DNA of 64,000 nt from Nocardia huaxiensis (GTDB lineage: Bacteria > Actinomycetota > Actinomycetes > Mycobacteriales > Mycobacteriaceae), in NCBI RefSeq assembly GCF_013744875.1, contig NZ_CP059399.1:3534001-3598000 (forward strand). Reading direction: 5' to 3'. How positions within the stretch are numbered: position 1 is the stretch's first letter; the number at the start of each line of letters is the position of its first letter. Shown piece after piece: positions 39,855 through 47,680 of the stretch. Both the position numbers and the translations under genes were made by a program. Below the pieces are notes generated by a model. The model was given only the letters and a program-made list of their open reading frames with translations, did not search any database and had not been told where the DNA came from.

Positions 39855-40508
39855 GTGAAGTTCCTCCGCCGTGGCGAGTCCACCCCCTCTTCCGACACCT
39901 CCGCCGTCGACGCCGGTGGTGCCGCGACGGTCGCGGAGCGGCCTTCGAGCACCGGCAAAGGCAAGCCGACCCCGAAGCGACGCGACGCCGAAGCGCGCCG
40001 TCGCGGACCGGTCGCGCCCGCGCCGACCACCGCCAAGGAGGCCCGCGCCCGGCGCAAGGCGCTACGTGGTTCCAAGGAGGATCGCAAGGCGGCCTCGGCG
40101 CGCCGCAAGGTCGAGATGAACGATCGCCGCGCGCGCATGCTCGCCGGTGAGGAGCAGTTCCTGCTGCCGCGCGACAAGGGTCCCGTCAAGGGGTATGTGC
40201 GTGACATCGTGGATGCGCGTCGCAATCTGCTCGGGCTGTTCATGCCGTTGGCGCTGGTGTTGATCGTCAGCATGATCCTGTCGCCGGCGCTGCAGGCGAT
40301 CGTGACGCTGGGCATGCTGGTGATGATGCTGTTCATGATCATCGAGGGCTTCGTGCTCGGCCGGATCGTGAACAAGCGGGTGCGCGAACGCTTCCCGGAG
40401 ACCACGGACCGGCCGTTCTCGCTGGGCTGGTACGCCTTCGTGCGCGCCTCGCAGGTGCGCCGCATGCGCGCCCCGAAGCCGCGCGTGAAGCCGGGCGACA
40501 GCATCTGA
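39855..40508 (+). CDS. DUF3043 membrane protein
   Basis: A 217-residue protein. The N-terminal 115 residues are basic and Ser/Ala/Arg-rich (KPTPKRRDAEARRR), two membrane helices lie at about 127-170 (LLGLFMPLALVLIVSMIL and a second starting VTLGMLVMMLFM), and the C-terminus is basic (SLGWYAFVRASQVRRMR). This matches DUF3043, found next to cobT in mycobacteria. Function unknown. GTG 39855 is chosen by the -10 spacing. Confidence 0.85.
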   Translation: MKFLRRGESTPSSDTSAVDAGGAATVAERPSSTGKGKPTPKRRDAEARRRGPVAPAPTTAKEARARRKALRGSKEDRKAASARRKVEMNDRRARMLAGEEQFLLPRDKGPVKGYVRDIVDARRNLLGLFMPLALVLIVSMILSPALQAIVTLGMLVMMLFMIIEGFVLGRIVNKRVRERFPETTDRPFSLGWYAFVRASQVRRMRAPKPRVKPGDSI

Positions 40509-40525
40509 TTCGGGAATCCCGCGGC

Positions 40526-40777
40526 TCAGCCGTGTTCGCGCAGGCTTGCGACGGCACGGAGGTCGTGTTGTGCGCGCACCTGGTCGCGGTCGGAGAAGTT
40601 GGTGGAACCTGTGAGTTCCCAATTCGATTCGCGGTGGAACGGGACCGCGCGGCCGGCCGCTGCGAACAGGGCGAAGATTCGGGTGAACATGGTTACGGCT
40701 CGATGCTGGGTGCGGGTGTCGGTGTCGGCGCTGTGATCGCTGGTGTGGAATCCGGGCGCCGGGATCGCGGTTGTCAT
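40526..40777 (-). CDS. Small hypothetical protein
   Basis: An 83-residue basic protein with an amphipathic helix MFTRIFALFAAAGRAVPF in the middle. The start is ATG 40777, overlapping the stop of a 39-residue upstream ORF as TAATG, with GGAGAG 8 nt before. No family recognised. It is part of a two-gene unit divergent from the GlxA-type regulator. Confidence 0.55.
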   Translation of the reverse strand: MTTAIPAPGFHTSDHSADTDTRTQHRAVTMFTRIFALFAAAGRAVPFHRESNWELTGSTNFSDRDQVRAQHDLRAVASLREHG

Positions 40778-40896
40778 TACTGCTGCTCTCCGTCTTCGAT
40801 GGAATCGGTTGAGTCCCACGCCATACCGGCGAAGGTGAGGTAGCCGAGGGCGCTCATGACGGTGCCTGCGGCGGTGATTGCGTGGAGGGCTTGCAT
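40777..40896 (-). CDS. 39-residue small protein under a palindromic operator
   Basis: ATG 40896 has GGAGAA about 10 nt upstream and encodes a 39-residue peptide: a hydrophobic stretch (AITAAGTVMSALGYLTFAGMAW) and an acidic end (DSTDSIEDGEQQ). Its TAA overlaps the next ATG. It is too short for usual gene callers. Three GGCAGTAA half-sites lie between it and the divergent regulator, the nearest touching its start codon. Confidence 0.5.
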   Translation of the reverse strand: MQALHAITAAGTVMSALGYLTFAGMAWDSTDSIEDGEQQ

Positions 40897-40942
40897 GGCA
40901 GTAAGTTTTCTCCAGAACACTTACTGCCAACAGTGGCAGTAA
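40897..40942. promoter_or_regulatory. Operator with three GGCAGTAA half-sites
   Basis: GGCAGTAAG at 40897-40905, CTTACTGCC at 40920-40928 and GGCAGTAA at 40935-40942. The last two form a perfect inverted repeat, TTACTGCC-6 nt-GGCAGTAA. The repressor or activator is unknown; the adjacent GlxA-type gene is one candidate, an unlinked TetR another. Confidence 0.75.
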
Positions 40943-40970
40943 CGACATTGTTCGCAAATATCCGGCCAGG

Positions 40971-40976
40971 TATGGT
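40971..40976 (+). promoter_or_regulatory. -10 box TATGGT, leaderless promoter
   Basis: TATGGT lies 6 nt before ATG 40983. Confidence 0.5.
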
Positions 40977-40982
40977 GGGAAC

Positions 40983-41966
40983 ATGCTCTCGAAGGTCGCC
41001 GTCGTCCTCAACGACCGCCTCGCCATGTTCGAATTCGGCGTGGTCTGTGAGGTTTTCGGCCTGGATCGCACCATGGACGGGCTGCCCGGCTTCGACTTCC
41101 GGGTCTGCGGCGCGGAACCGGGGAAGCCGCTCAGCAGCAGCTCACCCGGCATTTCGGTAACGCCCGAATACGGCCTCGAGGCCCTGCTCGACGCGGATCT
41201 GGTTGCCATACCGGCGTTTCCGTTCACAGCCCGGCACCATTTCGACCCGCGGGTCGTGGCGGCGGTACGCGAAGCGGCCCAGCGCGGGGCCACCGTGCTC
41301 ACCGTCTGCTCCGGGGCCTTCCTCGCCGGAGAGGCCGGACTGCTGGACGGACGCAAATGCACCACCCATTGGCGGTATGTCGAGCAACTGGCGCAACGGT
41401 ACCCGGAAGCCACCGTCGACCCGGACGTGCTGTTCGTGGACGAGGGGAACCTGATCACCAGCGCCGGCACGGCCGCCGGCATCGACGCCTGCCTGCACCT
41501 GGTGCGGCGCGAACTCGGGTCGAGCGTCGCCAATGCCATCGCGCGGCGCATGGTAGTGCCGCCGCAGCGGGACGGCGGGCAGCGGCAGTTCATCGAAAGA
41601 CCGGTCGTGGATTGCAGTTCCGACAGTCTCAGCGAGACGCTGCATTGGATGGGCGAGCATCTGGAGCTGCCGCACACCGTCGAATCGCTGTCCGCGCGCA
41701 CGGCCATGTCCACCCGCACCTTCGCTCGCCGCTTCGCCGCCGAAACCGGGACCACACCGGTGAAATGGCTGACCGGGCAACGGATTCTGCTGGCCAAACA
41801 ACTGCTCGAAGACACCGACATGGATTTGGAGACGCTGTCGCACCGGTGCGGATTCGGGTCGGGGACGCTGCTGCGGCATCACTTCCAGAAGCTGGTCGGC
41901 ATCGCGCCCACCGAATACCGGCGGCGGTTCGGGAGCCGGGTGGACGAGAAATCGCCGGTGGCCTAG
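40983..41966 (+). CDS. GlxA-type transcriptional regulator (DJ-1/PfpI + AraC HTH)
   Basis: A 327-residue protein. Residues about 5-185 form a DJ-1/PfpI amidase-like domain with the nucleophile-elbow Cys in VLTVCSGAFLAGEAG. Residues about 215-315 are an AraC-type double helix-turn-helix (ARTAMSTRTFARRFAAETG, LETLSHRCGFGSGTLLRHHF, APTEYRRRF). Such regulators sense small metabolites and usually control a divergent or adjacent gene. Neighbours are the small two-gene unit and a LysE-type exporter, either of which may be a target. Confidence 0.88.
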   Translation: MLSKVAVVLNDRLAMFEFGVVCEVFGLDRTMDGLPGFDFRVCGAEPGKPLSSSSPGISVTPEYGLEALLDADLVAIPAFPFTARHHFDPRVVAAVREAAQRGATVLTVCSGAFLAGEAGLLDGRKCTTHWRYVEQLAQRYPEATVDPDVLFVDEGNLITSAGTAAGIDACLHLVRRELGSSVANAIARRMVVPPQRDGGQRQFIERPVVDCSSDSLSETLHWMGEHLELPHTVESLSARTAMSTRTFARRFAAETGTTPVKWLTGQRILLAKQLLEDTDMDLETLSHRCGFGSGTLLRHHFQKLVGIAPTEYRRRFGSRVDEKSPVA

Positions 41967-42012
41967 CAGCGCACCCCTGAAACAGTGGGTGTCGCAGGGC
42001 GATTGGCTCGGT

Positions 42013-42018
42013 TACTGT
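42013..42018 (+). promoter_or_regulatory. -10 box TACTGT, leaderless promoter
   Basis: TACTGT lies 7 nt before ATG 42026. Confidence 0.5.
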
Positions 42019-42025
42019 GCGGGGG

Positions 42026-42643
42026 ATGAGCATCGAATTTCTGCTGACGACGCTCGTCATCGTGGCGACACCGGGCACCGGGGTGCTGTTCACCCTCGCC
42101 GCCGGACTGACGCGAGGTGTGCGAGCCAGTGTGATCGCGGCCTTCGGATGCACCCTCGGCATCGTCCCGCACATGGTGGCTGCCATCACCGGCCTGGCGG
42201 CGGTCATGAACACCAGCGCCGTCGCCTTCCAGACGCTGAAGTATCTCGGCGTCGCCTACCTGCTGTACATGGCGTGGAACACGCTGCGCGACAAGGGCGC
42301 TCTGGCCATTCCCGAGCAGGGGCAGGGCGTCGCACCGTCGGCGGGGCGCGTGATCGCCTCGGCCGTCGCGGTCAATGTGCTGAATCCGAAGCTGACGATC
42401 TTCTTCTTCGCCTTCCTGCCGCAGTTCGTCCCCACCGGGTCGAGCAACGCCACCCTGCGCATGCTCGAGCTGAGCGGGCTGTTCATGGCGGCCACCTTCG
42501 TGGTGTTCGCGGTCTACGGCGCTTTCGCGGCGGCGGTGCGCAACCATGTGATCTCTCGCCCCGCGGTGGTCACTTGGATGCGGCGCGTCTTCGGCGCTTC
42601 CTTTGTCGCCCTGGCTGGACGGCTGGCGGTGCAGAACCAGTAG
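42026..42643 (+). CDS. LysE/RhtB-family exporter
   Basis: A 205-residue inner-membrane exporter with about five to six helices. The N-terminus TLVIVATPGTGVLFTLAAGL carries the family's PGP/PGT-x-x-x-x-x motif near residue 16, and NPKLTIFFFAFLPQF is the second conserved segment. The family exports amino acids or homoserine lactones; the substrate cannot be read here. ATG 42026 is preferred over GTG 42017 from the -10 spacing. Confidence 0.88.
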   Translation: MSIEFLLTTLVIVATPGTGVLFTLAAGLTRGVRASVIAAFGCTLGIVPHMVAAITGLAAVMNTSAVAFQTLKYLGVAYLLYMAWNTLRDKGALAIPEQGQGVAPSAGRVIASAVAVNVLNPKLTIFFFAFLPQFVPTGSSNATLRMLELSGLFMAATFVVFAVYGAFAAAVRNHVISRPAVVTWMRRVFGASFVALAGRLAVQNQ

Positions 42644-42647
42644 GGAT

Positions 42648-42722
42648 CCGGCCTCAGCGCACACAATCGGCGCAGAATCTGCCATTCGGCAGAACCCGGC
42701 GCGATTGTGTGCAAATAGGCCG
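42648..42722. repeat. Palindromic intergenic element, copy 2
   Basis: A 75-bp relative of 34827-34903. CCGGCCTCAGCGCACACAAT on the left and GATTGTGTGC then AAATAGGCCG on the right, inner stem TCTGCC/GGCAGA. The right outer arm has drifted. It lies 5 nt after the LysE-type gene. Confidence 0.75.
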
Positions 42723-42809
42723 ACGATCGGACATACGGAGGTGCGGTCGCGAAGTTCTGGGTGGACTCGCGCAGCGGAGCCAGGTCGGCTGGACCGGGCG
42801 CGCTGTTGA

Positions 42810-42815
42810 TACCGT
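42810..42815 (+). promoter_or_regulatory. -10 box TACCGT, leaderless promoter of cobUT
   Basis: TACCGT lies 6 nt before GTG 42822. I see no cobalamin riboswitch upstream. Confidence 0.5.
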
Positions 42816-42821
42816 GCTGAC

Positions 42822-44867
42822 GTGTCGCACACTGCTCAGACAACCGATCGACCGCTGCGGACGCTGGTGCTCGGTGGAGCCCGGTCCGGGAAGTCGGCCT
42901 TCGCGGAACAGCTGGTCGCGTCGGAGGCGGTGCGCTATGTCGCGACCGCGGTCCCGGACCCGGCCGACGAGGATTTCGCCGAACGCATTGCGGCGCACCA
43001 GGCCCGGCGGCCCGCCACCTGGACCGTGGTCGAAGGCGACGCGGTCGCGGCCCTGGCCGACTCCGCCCCCGCCACCCTGATCGACGATCTCGGCACCTGG
43101 CTCACCGCGCGGATCGACGCGCGTGCGGCGTGGGAATCCCCGCGCGGCACCATCGCCCCGGACCTCGACGCCCTGGTCGGCGCGGTCGCGGCCTATCAGG
43201 ACCGCCTGGTCATCGTCAGCCCCGAGGTCGGCCTGGGCGTGATCCCGTCGACCCGGTCCGGCCGCCTGTTCCGCGACGAACTCGGCAGCCTCAACCAGCG
43301 CCTGGCCCAGGTGTGCGACGAGGTGTACCTCCTCGTCGCCGGACAGCCCATGCGGGTGAAGCCCGACGGCGCGATCGCTTCCGCCGCCGCGCTGTCGGAT
43401 GCCGCCGAGGCGATCAGCGGTGTCGCCTTAGCGGCCGGGCTGAGCGAGCCGGCGGATCAGGGGCGTGCGCAACACGCTGCCGCTGAGGCGCTTTCCGCCA
43501 CCGGCCGTGCAGCGTCGCCGGATCACACTGCCCCGCAGGCGGATTCGGGCGACAGCCAGACCGTGTCGGACCCCGGCACAGGCAAGGCGGCAGCGGTCAG
43601 CGGTGCTGAAGGTGTCGATGTGGCGACGGGGCTCGCGGCTGATGCCGATGCGGCTGCGGTGGGAGCGGCGGACGCTACGGCTGCGCTCGTGAATGGTTCC
43701 TCGGCTGGCGGTGCCGGAGCGGTAGGCGCTGCGGCGGTTGGCGCTGAGGCTACGGCTGGGGGAGAAGACGATTCCGCTCCGAAGCTGACCAAGGTGTTGG
43801 CGCGGCCCGTCGAGTTCGGGCCGGTGGCTGGACCTGATGTCGCCGTGCGGGGGCTGGCGGAGGAGCGGCAGGGGCAGTTGACCAAGCCTGCGGGGGCGCT
43901 CGGGCGGCTGGAGGCGCTGGGGAATTGGGTGGCGGCTTGTCAGGGGGTTTGTCCGCCCAGGCAGTTCGAGCGGGCTCGGGTGGTGGTGTTCGCGGGGGAT
44001 CACGGGGTGGCGCGGCACGGGGTTTCGGCGTATCCGAGTGAGGTGACCGCGCAGATGGTCGCCAACTTCCGCAATGGCGGGGCGGCGGTGAATGTGCTTG
44101 CGCGACTGGCGGATGCGACCGTGCGGGTGGAGGACATCGCGGTCGATGGGGAGACCGCAGCGGAGATCTCCAAGTTCAAGGTGCGGCGGTCGAGTGGCTC
44201 CATCGATCGTGAGGATGCGCTGAGCGAGGAGGAGGTGCAGGCCGCGCTGGCCGCCGGCGCCGCCATCGCGGACGAGGAAATCGATTCGGGCGCAGACCTT
44301 CTCATCGCCGGCGACATGGGGATCGGCAATACGACCCCGGCCACCGTGCTGATCGCGTCGCTCACCGACACCGAGCCGGTGATCGCGGTCGGTCGCGGCA
44401 CGGGTGTCGACGATGCCGGCTGGATCCGCAAGACCGCCGCCATTCGCGACGCCATGTGGCGTGCCCGCCCGGTCCTGCGCGAGCCGGTTGCCCTGCTGCG
44501 CAAGGTATCCGGCGCAGACCTCGCCGCCATGACGGGCTTCCTCGCGCAGGCCGCGACCCGCCGCACGCCGGTGATTCTGGACGGCGTGGTCGTCACCGCC
44601 GCCGCCCTCGTCGCCGACCAGCTGGCCCCCGGCGCTCGCGCCTGGTGGGTCGCCGGGCACCGCTCCAGCGAACCGTCCCACAAGATCGCGCTCGAGCGTC
44701 TCCAGCTCGAACCCCTCGTGGACATGAATATGCGTCTCGGCGAAGGCTCCGGCGCGCTCACCGCACTGCCGGTGCTCCGCGCGGCCGTGGCGACCCTCGC
44801 CGACATGGCGACCTTCGCCGAAGCCGGGGTGAGCACCGCCGACGCCACCGAGCCCGCCAGTGCCTGA
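42822..44867 (+). CDS. cobUT: Bifunctional CobU-CobT, cobalamin lower-ligand assembly
   Basis: A 681-residue fusion. Residues about 12-190 are adenosylcobinamide kinase/guanylyltransferase (CobU/CobP): P-loop GGARSGKS (about 18-25), YVATA and the [15 protein letters not shown] segment. Residues about 330-670 are nicotinate-nucleotide:dimethylbenzimidazole phosphoribosyltransferase (CobT): [40 protein letters not shown] and [10 protein letters not shown] with the catalytic Glu. The linker (about 190-325) is Ala/Gly/Asp-rich and low in complexity. The fusion joins the two branches, activated cobinamide and alpha-ribazole phosphate, that CobS then condenses. Confidence 0.93.
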   Translation: MSHTAQTTDRPLRTLVLGGARSGKSAFAEQLVASEAVRYVATAVPDPADEDFAERIAAHQARRPATWTVVEGDAVAALADSAPATLIDDLGTWLTARIDARAAWESPRGTIAPDLDALVGAVAAYQDRLVIVSPEVGLGVIPSTRSGRLFRDELGSLNQRLAQVCDEVYLLVAGQPMRVKPDGAIASAAALSDAAEAISGVALAAGLSEPADQGRAQHAAAEALSATGRAASPDHTAPQADSGDSQTVSDPGTGKAAAVSGAEGVDVATGLAADADAAAVGAADATAALVNGSSAGGAGAVGAAAVGAEATAGGEDDSAPKLTKVLARPVEFGPVAGPDVAVRGLAEERQGQLTKPAGALGRLEALGNWVAACQGVCPPRQFERARVVVFAGDHGVARHGVSAYPSEVTAQMVANFRNGGAAVNVLARLADATVRVEDIAVDGETAAEISKFKVRRSSGSIDREDALSEEEVQAALAAGAAIADEEIDSGADLLIAGDMGIGNTTPATVLIASLTDTEPVIAVGRGTGVDDAGWIRKTAAIRDAMWRARPVLREPVALLRKVSGADLAAMTGFLAQAATRRTPVILDGVVVTAAALVADQLAPGARAWWVAGHRSSEPSHKIALERLQLEPLVDMNMRLGEGSGALTALPVLRAAVATLADMATFAEAGVSTADATEPASA

Positions 44868-45621
44868 TACGGCCGTGAGCGGGCTGCGGCTGGCTCTCTC
44901 ATGGCTGACCGTGCTCCCGGTGCGCGGACCGGATCAGGTCGACCGGACTGCCGCGGGTCGTGCAATCGCGTGGGCTCCGGTGGTCGGGGTCTTGCTCGGG
45001 GCGGGGACCGCCGGGCTGTTGTGGCTGCTCGGGGCTGTCGGCGCGTCGTGGCTGCTGGGCGGGTTCGTCGCGGTCGCGGGGTTGGCGCTCATTACCCGGG
45101 GGATGCATATCGACGGGCTCGCCGACACCATGGACGGGCTCGGGAGTTACGGGCCGCCGGAGCGGGCCCGGGAGATCATGAAGAGTGGTGGCGCGGGGCC
45201 GTTCGGGGTGGCTGCGCTGGTGTTCGCTGTTGCGGTGCAGGCGGTTTCGTTCGCCGCGCTAGCGGAGGCCGGGCGGTGGGGTGCGATCGTGCTCGCTGTG
45301 GCGATGGGGCGGGTGGCGGTGGTGCTGGCGTGCCGGCGGGGGATCGACGCGGCTCCGGGAGCCGGATTCGGGGCGCTGGTGGCGGGTACGCAATCGCTGA
45401 TCGGCGGGGCCGCCTGGAGTGGGATCGCTGTTGCCGCAGCACTGTTCGCTGCGCCGCAGTGGTGGCTGGGGCCGTTGGCCGTCGTGTCGGCGCTCGCGGT
45501 GACGGTGCTGCTGGTGCGGCATTGTGTGCGGCGGTTCGGTGGGCTCAATGGTGATGTGCTCGGCGCCGCAGTCGAATTGGCGACAGCGGTCACGGCGGCG
45601 GTGTGCAGCTTCGCCGTGTGA
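44860..45621 (+). CDS. cobS: Adenosylcobinamide-GDP ribazoletransferase
   Basis: A 253-residue polytopic membrane enzyme that joins GDP-cobinamide and alpha-ribazole to make adenosylcobalamin. Family features: [12 protein letters not shown] at the N-terminus, the catalytic acidic motif [18 protein letters not shown] (about 86-103) and [11 protein letters not shown]. Several membrane helices follow. GTG 44860 overlaps the cobUT stop by 8 nt, so translation is coupled. Confidence 0.93.
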   Translation: MPDTAVSGLRLALSWLTVLPVRGPDQVDRTAAGRAIAWAPVVGVLLGAGTAGLLWLLGAVGASWLLGGFVAVAGLALITRGMHIDGLADTMDGLGSYGPPERAREIMKSGGAGPFGVAALVFAVAVQAVSFAALAEAGRWGAIVLAVAMGRVAVVLACRRGIDAAPGAGFGALVAGTQSLIGGAAWSGIAVAAALFAAPQWWLGPLAVVSALAVTVLLVRHCVRRFGGLNGDVLGAAVELATAVTAAVCSFAV

Positions 45622-45634
45622 AGTCGGCCGCGCC

Positions 45635-45661
45635 TGTCACATTTCGGGTCCGCGCGGTGTC
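45635..45661 (+). promoter_or_regulatory. ECF41-type promoter (TGTCACA-N16-TGTC)
   Basis: TGTCACA at 45635-45641 and TGTC at 45658-45661, exactly 16 nt apart. The published ECF41 consensus is TGTCACA-N16-CGTC, found before carboxymuconolactone decarboxylase, oxidoreductase and epimerase genes. One base differs. The gene downstream is of the first class. Confidence 0.7.
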
Positions 45662-45675
45662 GCGTGTGTGTAGGG

Positions 45676-45696
45676 ATGCCGCTGCCATAGCGGCAT
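45676..45696 (+). other. 5' UTR hairpin before the AhpD-like gene
   Basis: ATGCCGCT and AGCGGCAT, a perfect 8-bp stem with a GCCAT loop, 23 nt before ATG 45720. It is in the leader transcribed from the ECF41-type promoter and could affect mRNA stability or translation. Confidence 0.55.
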
Positions 45697-45719
45697 GACT
45701 CGATTGAGAGGACGAGGCC

Positions 45720-46205
45720 ATGGAACCTCGTATCAATATGATGGCCACCGATTTCGGCGGCACGATCTTCAAGCGGCTCATCGGGCTGGGCCGGACGATT
45801 CAGGAATCGCCGCTGCCCCGGTCGATCCAGTTCCTGGTGCAGATTCGCGCCAGTCAGATCAACGGCTGTGGCGGCTGCACCGATATGCACACCAAGGACG
45901 CGGCCGCGGCGGGCGAGACTGCGGTGCGCCTGAACCTCATCGCGACCTGGCGGGATGCCATCGTGTTCACCGACGCGGAGCGGGCCGCGCTGGCCTTCAC
46001 CGAGGAAGGCACCCGGCTGGCCGACGCACATCTGGGTGTCAGCGACGAGACCTGGGAGCAGGCGCGCAAGCATTTCGACGACGATCAGCTCACCGCGCTG
46101 ATCGCGGCCGTCGCGGTGATCAACGCGTTCAACAGGCTCAATGTCATCGCGCGCATGCCCGCGGGTGAGTACGTGGCAGGCATGTTCGATTCGCTGTCCG
46201 TGTAA
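45720..46205 (+). CDS. Carboxymuconolactone decarboxylase-family protein (AhpD-like)
   Basis: A 161-residue helical protein. The redox motif CGGC followed by TDMH (about 50-57) is the CxxCxxxH signature of AhpD-type alkylhydroperoxidases, with the family's QFLVQIRASQINGC before it. These proteins reduce peroxides or act with ECF41 sigma factors in stress responses. The start ATG 45720 has GAGGACGAGG just upstream. The erm promoter overlaps the last codons. Confidence 0.9.
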   Translation: MEPRINMMATDFGGTIFKRLIGLGRTIQESPLPRSIQFLVQIRASQINGCGGCTDMHTKDAAAAGETAVRLNLIATWRDAIVFTDAERAALAFTEEGTRLADAHLGVSDETWEQARKHFDDDQLTALIAAVAVINAFNRLNVIARMPAGEYVAGMFDSLSV

Positions 46206-46240
46206 ATGGATTGCGGCTCACGCGGGCTCGTTCCTAGAGT
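46204..46240 (+). promoter_or_regulatory. erm promoter, possibly WhiB7-type
   Basis: -35 TTGCGG (46211-46216), an 18-nt spacer and -10 TAGAGT (46235-46240). An AT-rich AAAT (46204-46207) ends 3 nt before the -35, the position described for WhiB7-dependent promoters. The -10 is 7 nt before the leader-peptide ATG, so the transcript would be leaderless. Confidence 0.6.
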
Positions 46241-46247
46241 GGGCCGC

Positions 46248-46307
46248 ATGACAGGTACCTGTTTCATGTTCGTGCGCGTGCGCAGCGACGGGGCTCTGGC
46301 CCGCTAG
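46248..46307 (+). CDS. Erm leader peptide (19 residues)
   Basis: MTGTCFMFVRVRSDGALAR, from ATG 46248 to TAG 46305-46307. It contains R10-V11-R12, the Arg/Lys-x-Arg/Lys (+X+) pattern known to stall macrolide-bound ribosomes, and precedes an erm gene whose ribosome-binding site can be paired into a hairpin. It is too short for usual gene callers. The role as an arrest peptide is inferred. Confidence 0.7.
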   Translation: MTGTCFMFVRVRSDGALAR

Positions 46308-46403
46308 CGGACGCAGGTTTCGCACACACGACACCGAACTCGCGTCCGCCGGCGCGCCCAGGGCCCTTCGAGATCCCATTCACTCTCGAAGACCCGGAAG
46401 GGC
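46307..46403 (+). promoter_or_regulatory. Translational attenuator of erm
   Basis: Hairpin 1: GCGGACGC (46307-46314) with GCGTCCGC (46342-46349). Hairpin 2: CTTCGAGA (46366-46373) with TCTCGAAG (46384-46391). A longer pairing, GCCCTT (46363-46368) with AAGGGC (46398-46403), covers the erm Shine-Dalgarno GGAAGGG. Ribosome stalling in the leader would disrupt hairpin 1, whose 5' arm starts at the leader stop codon. Confidence 0.65.
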
Positions 46404-46410
46404 AATCGCT

Positions 46411-47253
46411 GTGGCGCCGAAGTTTTCATCGCAGGATTCCGCGTACCGGAATTATTCGCATACCCAGAGCAAGGTCAAGGCCGGTAATGGCCGGACGCCC
46501 CGGGATCGAGCCAGACGTGTTCTGTCCCAGAACTTTCTGATCGACCCGCAGGCCATCGCCAGGATTGTCGCGGCGGCCGATCCCGTTGTGCCGGTACTGG
46601 AACCGGGCGCGGGGGAGGGAGCGCTCACCCGGGCGCTCGCCGATCACGGAGCGCGGGTGACCGCGTACGAAATCGACCCGCTGATGGCCGGGAAGCTGGC
46701 CGCCCGCACTCGTGATCACGCCGGAATACGGGTGGTGCGAGGCGATTTCCTGAAGGCCGCCGCGCCTCGGGAGCCGTTCGCGGTGGTCGGGAACATTCCG
46801 TTCTCGGCGACCGCGCGGATCGTGGACTGGTGCCTGCGGGCACCGGCGCTCACCTCGGCGACGCTGGTCACCCAGCTCGAGTACGCCCGCAAACGCACCG
46901 GCGATTACGGCCGGTGGAGTTTGGTGACGGCCGTGAACTGGCCGTGGTTCACCTGGGAGCCGGTGGGGCGCATCGAACGAAACAGCTTCCGGCCGATCCC
47001 GTCGGTCGACTCCGCGATCCTGCGCATCACCCGTCGACCCGAACCGCTGGTGCGGGATCGCCGGGCCTTCACCGAACTGGTCGAGCTCGGGTTCACCGGC
47101 CTCGGCGGCTCGGTCGACGCCTCGCTGCGCACCCGCTACCGGGGCGTGGACACCGCACTGGCGGCAGCGGGCATCAACCCCGGAACCCTTGTCTGCCATG
47201 TGCATCCGGACCAGTGGATCGAGGTGTACCGGGCGCTGCCGGGCACCCGCTGA
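46411..47253 (+). CDS. erm: Erm-family 23S rRNA adenine-N6-methyltransferase
   Basis: A 280-residue methyltransferase. The QNFLID motif (about 40-45), SAM-binding EPGAGEGALT, YEID and VVGNIPFSATARIV (the NIPF/Y catalytic motif) mark Erm enzymes rather than KsgA, which has NLPY. Erm methylates A2058 of 23S rRNA and gives resistance to macrolides, lincosamides and streptogramin B. GTG 46411 follows GGAAGGG at 8 nt. Expression is probably induced through the leader peptide and attenuator upstream, perhaps with WhiB7 control. Confidence 0.9.
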   Translation: MAPKFSSQDSAYRNYSHTQSKVKAGNGRTPRDRARRVLSQNFLIDPQAIARIVAAADPVVPVLEPGAGEGALTRALADHGARVTAYEIDPLMAGKLAARTRDHAGIRVVRGDFLKAAAPREPFAVVGNIPFSATARIVDWCLRAPALTSATLVTQLEYARKRTGDYGRWSLVTAVNWPWFTWEPVGRIERNSFRPIPSVDSAILRITRRPEPLVRDRRAFTELVELGFTGLGGSVDASLRTRYRGVDTALAAAGINPGTLVCHVHPDQWIEVYRALPGTR

Positions 47254-47260
47254 TCCCCGA

Positions 47261-47292
47261 GGCTGTGCCGACCGAACCGGGTCGGCGCAGCC
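47261..47292 (+). terminator. Terminator of erm
   Basis: GGCTGTGCCGACC and GGTCGGCGCAGCC with a short GAACCG loop, 8 nt after the erm stop. Confidence 0.8.
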
Positions 47293-47326
47293 CCGTCCGG
47301 GCCGCGTCGTGACCGGTCGCCGCGTT

Positions 47327-47492
47327 CTACCGCGCGAGCGCCGATCGCGCCACGGCCTGCTCGACGAACCCGATCAACCGCTCCGCCGAAAACGCCCTCC
47401 AGCGCCACCCGGACCAACTGCTCTCCGACCGCCCGCAGCGCGCCGGCCAGCACGTTTGCGTAAAAGGGCAGATGATCGAATATGGTTGTCAC
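47327..47492 (-). pseudogene. C-terminal fragment of a regulator-like protein (TetR-type?), frameshifted
   Basis: From ATG 47492 the minus strand reads FDHLPFYANVLAGALRAVGEQL, and after one frameshift near 47400 it continues AFSAERLIGFVEQAVARS to a stop at 47327. Both pieces look native and helical, like the C-terminus of a TetR-family regulator, with no DNA-binding part. The fragment begins 10 nt from tRNA-Leu. Family assignment is tentative. Confidence 0.35.
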
Positions 47493-47501
47493 GCAACACC
47501 G

Positions 47502-47586
47502 GTCCGGGTGGCGGAATGGCAGACGCGCTAGCTTGAGGTGCTAGTGCCCGTATTAGGGCGTGGGGGTTCAAGTCCCCCTCCGGACA
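47502..47586 (+). tRNA. tRNA-Leu (anticodon GAG)
   Basis: An 85-nt class II tRNA. Acceptor arm GTCCGGG with TCCGGAC, D-arm starting TGGCGGAATGGCAGACGC, anticodon stem CTAGC/GCTAG with loop TTGAGGT (GAG), a long variable arm TGCCCGTATTAGGGCG and T-arm GGGGGTTCAAGTCCCCC. CCA is not encoded. Gene fragments lie on both sides. Confidence 0.95.
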
Positions 47587-47598
47587 CAACCAGTAGGC

Positions 47599-47680
47599 CC
47601 GTTGCCGATCATGGTGTTCGCCCATGGTGGCGGCTTCGTTTCCGGGGAACTGGACACCGCAGGTATCCCGCAGCCGAACA
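47599..47680 (+). pseudogene. Fragment of an alpha/beta-hydrolase (HSL-type esterase)
   Basis: The plus strand reads PLPIMVFAHGGGFVSGELDTAG; HGGGF is the oxyanion-hole motif of hormone-sensitive-lipase-type esterases and the following GELDT fits it. No catalytic serine region or start is present. It lies 12 nt after tRNA-Leu, so it may be the end of an insertion at the tRNA. Confidence 0.5.

Noticed and set aside
42723..42821. Cobalamin riboswitch before cobUT
   Set aside because: No B12-box-like sequence is seen and the promoter is leaderless.
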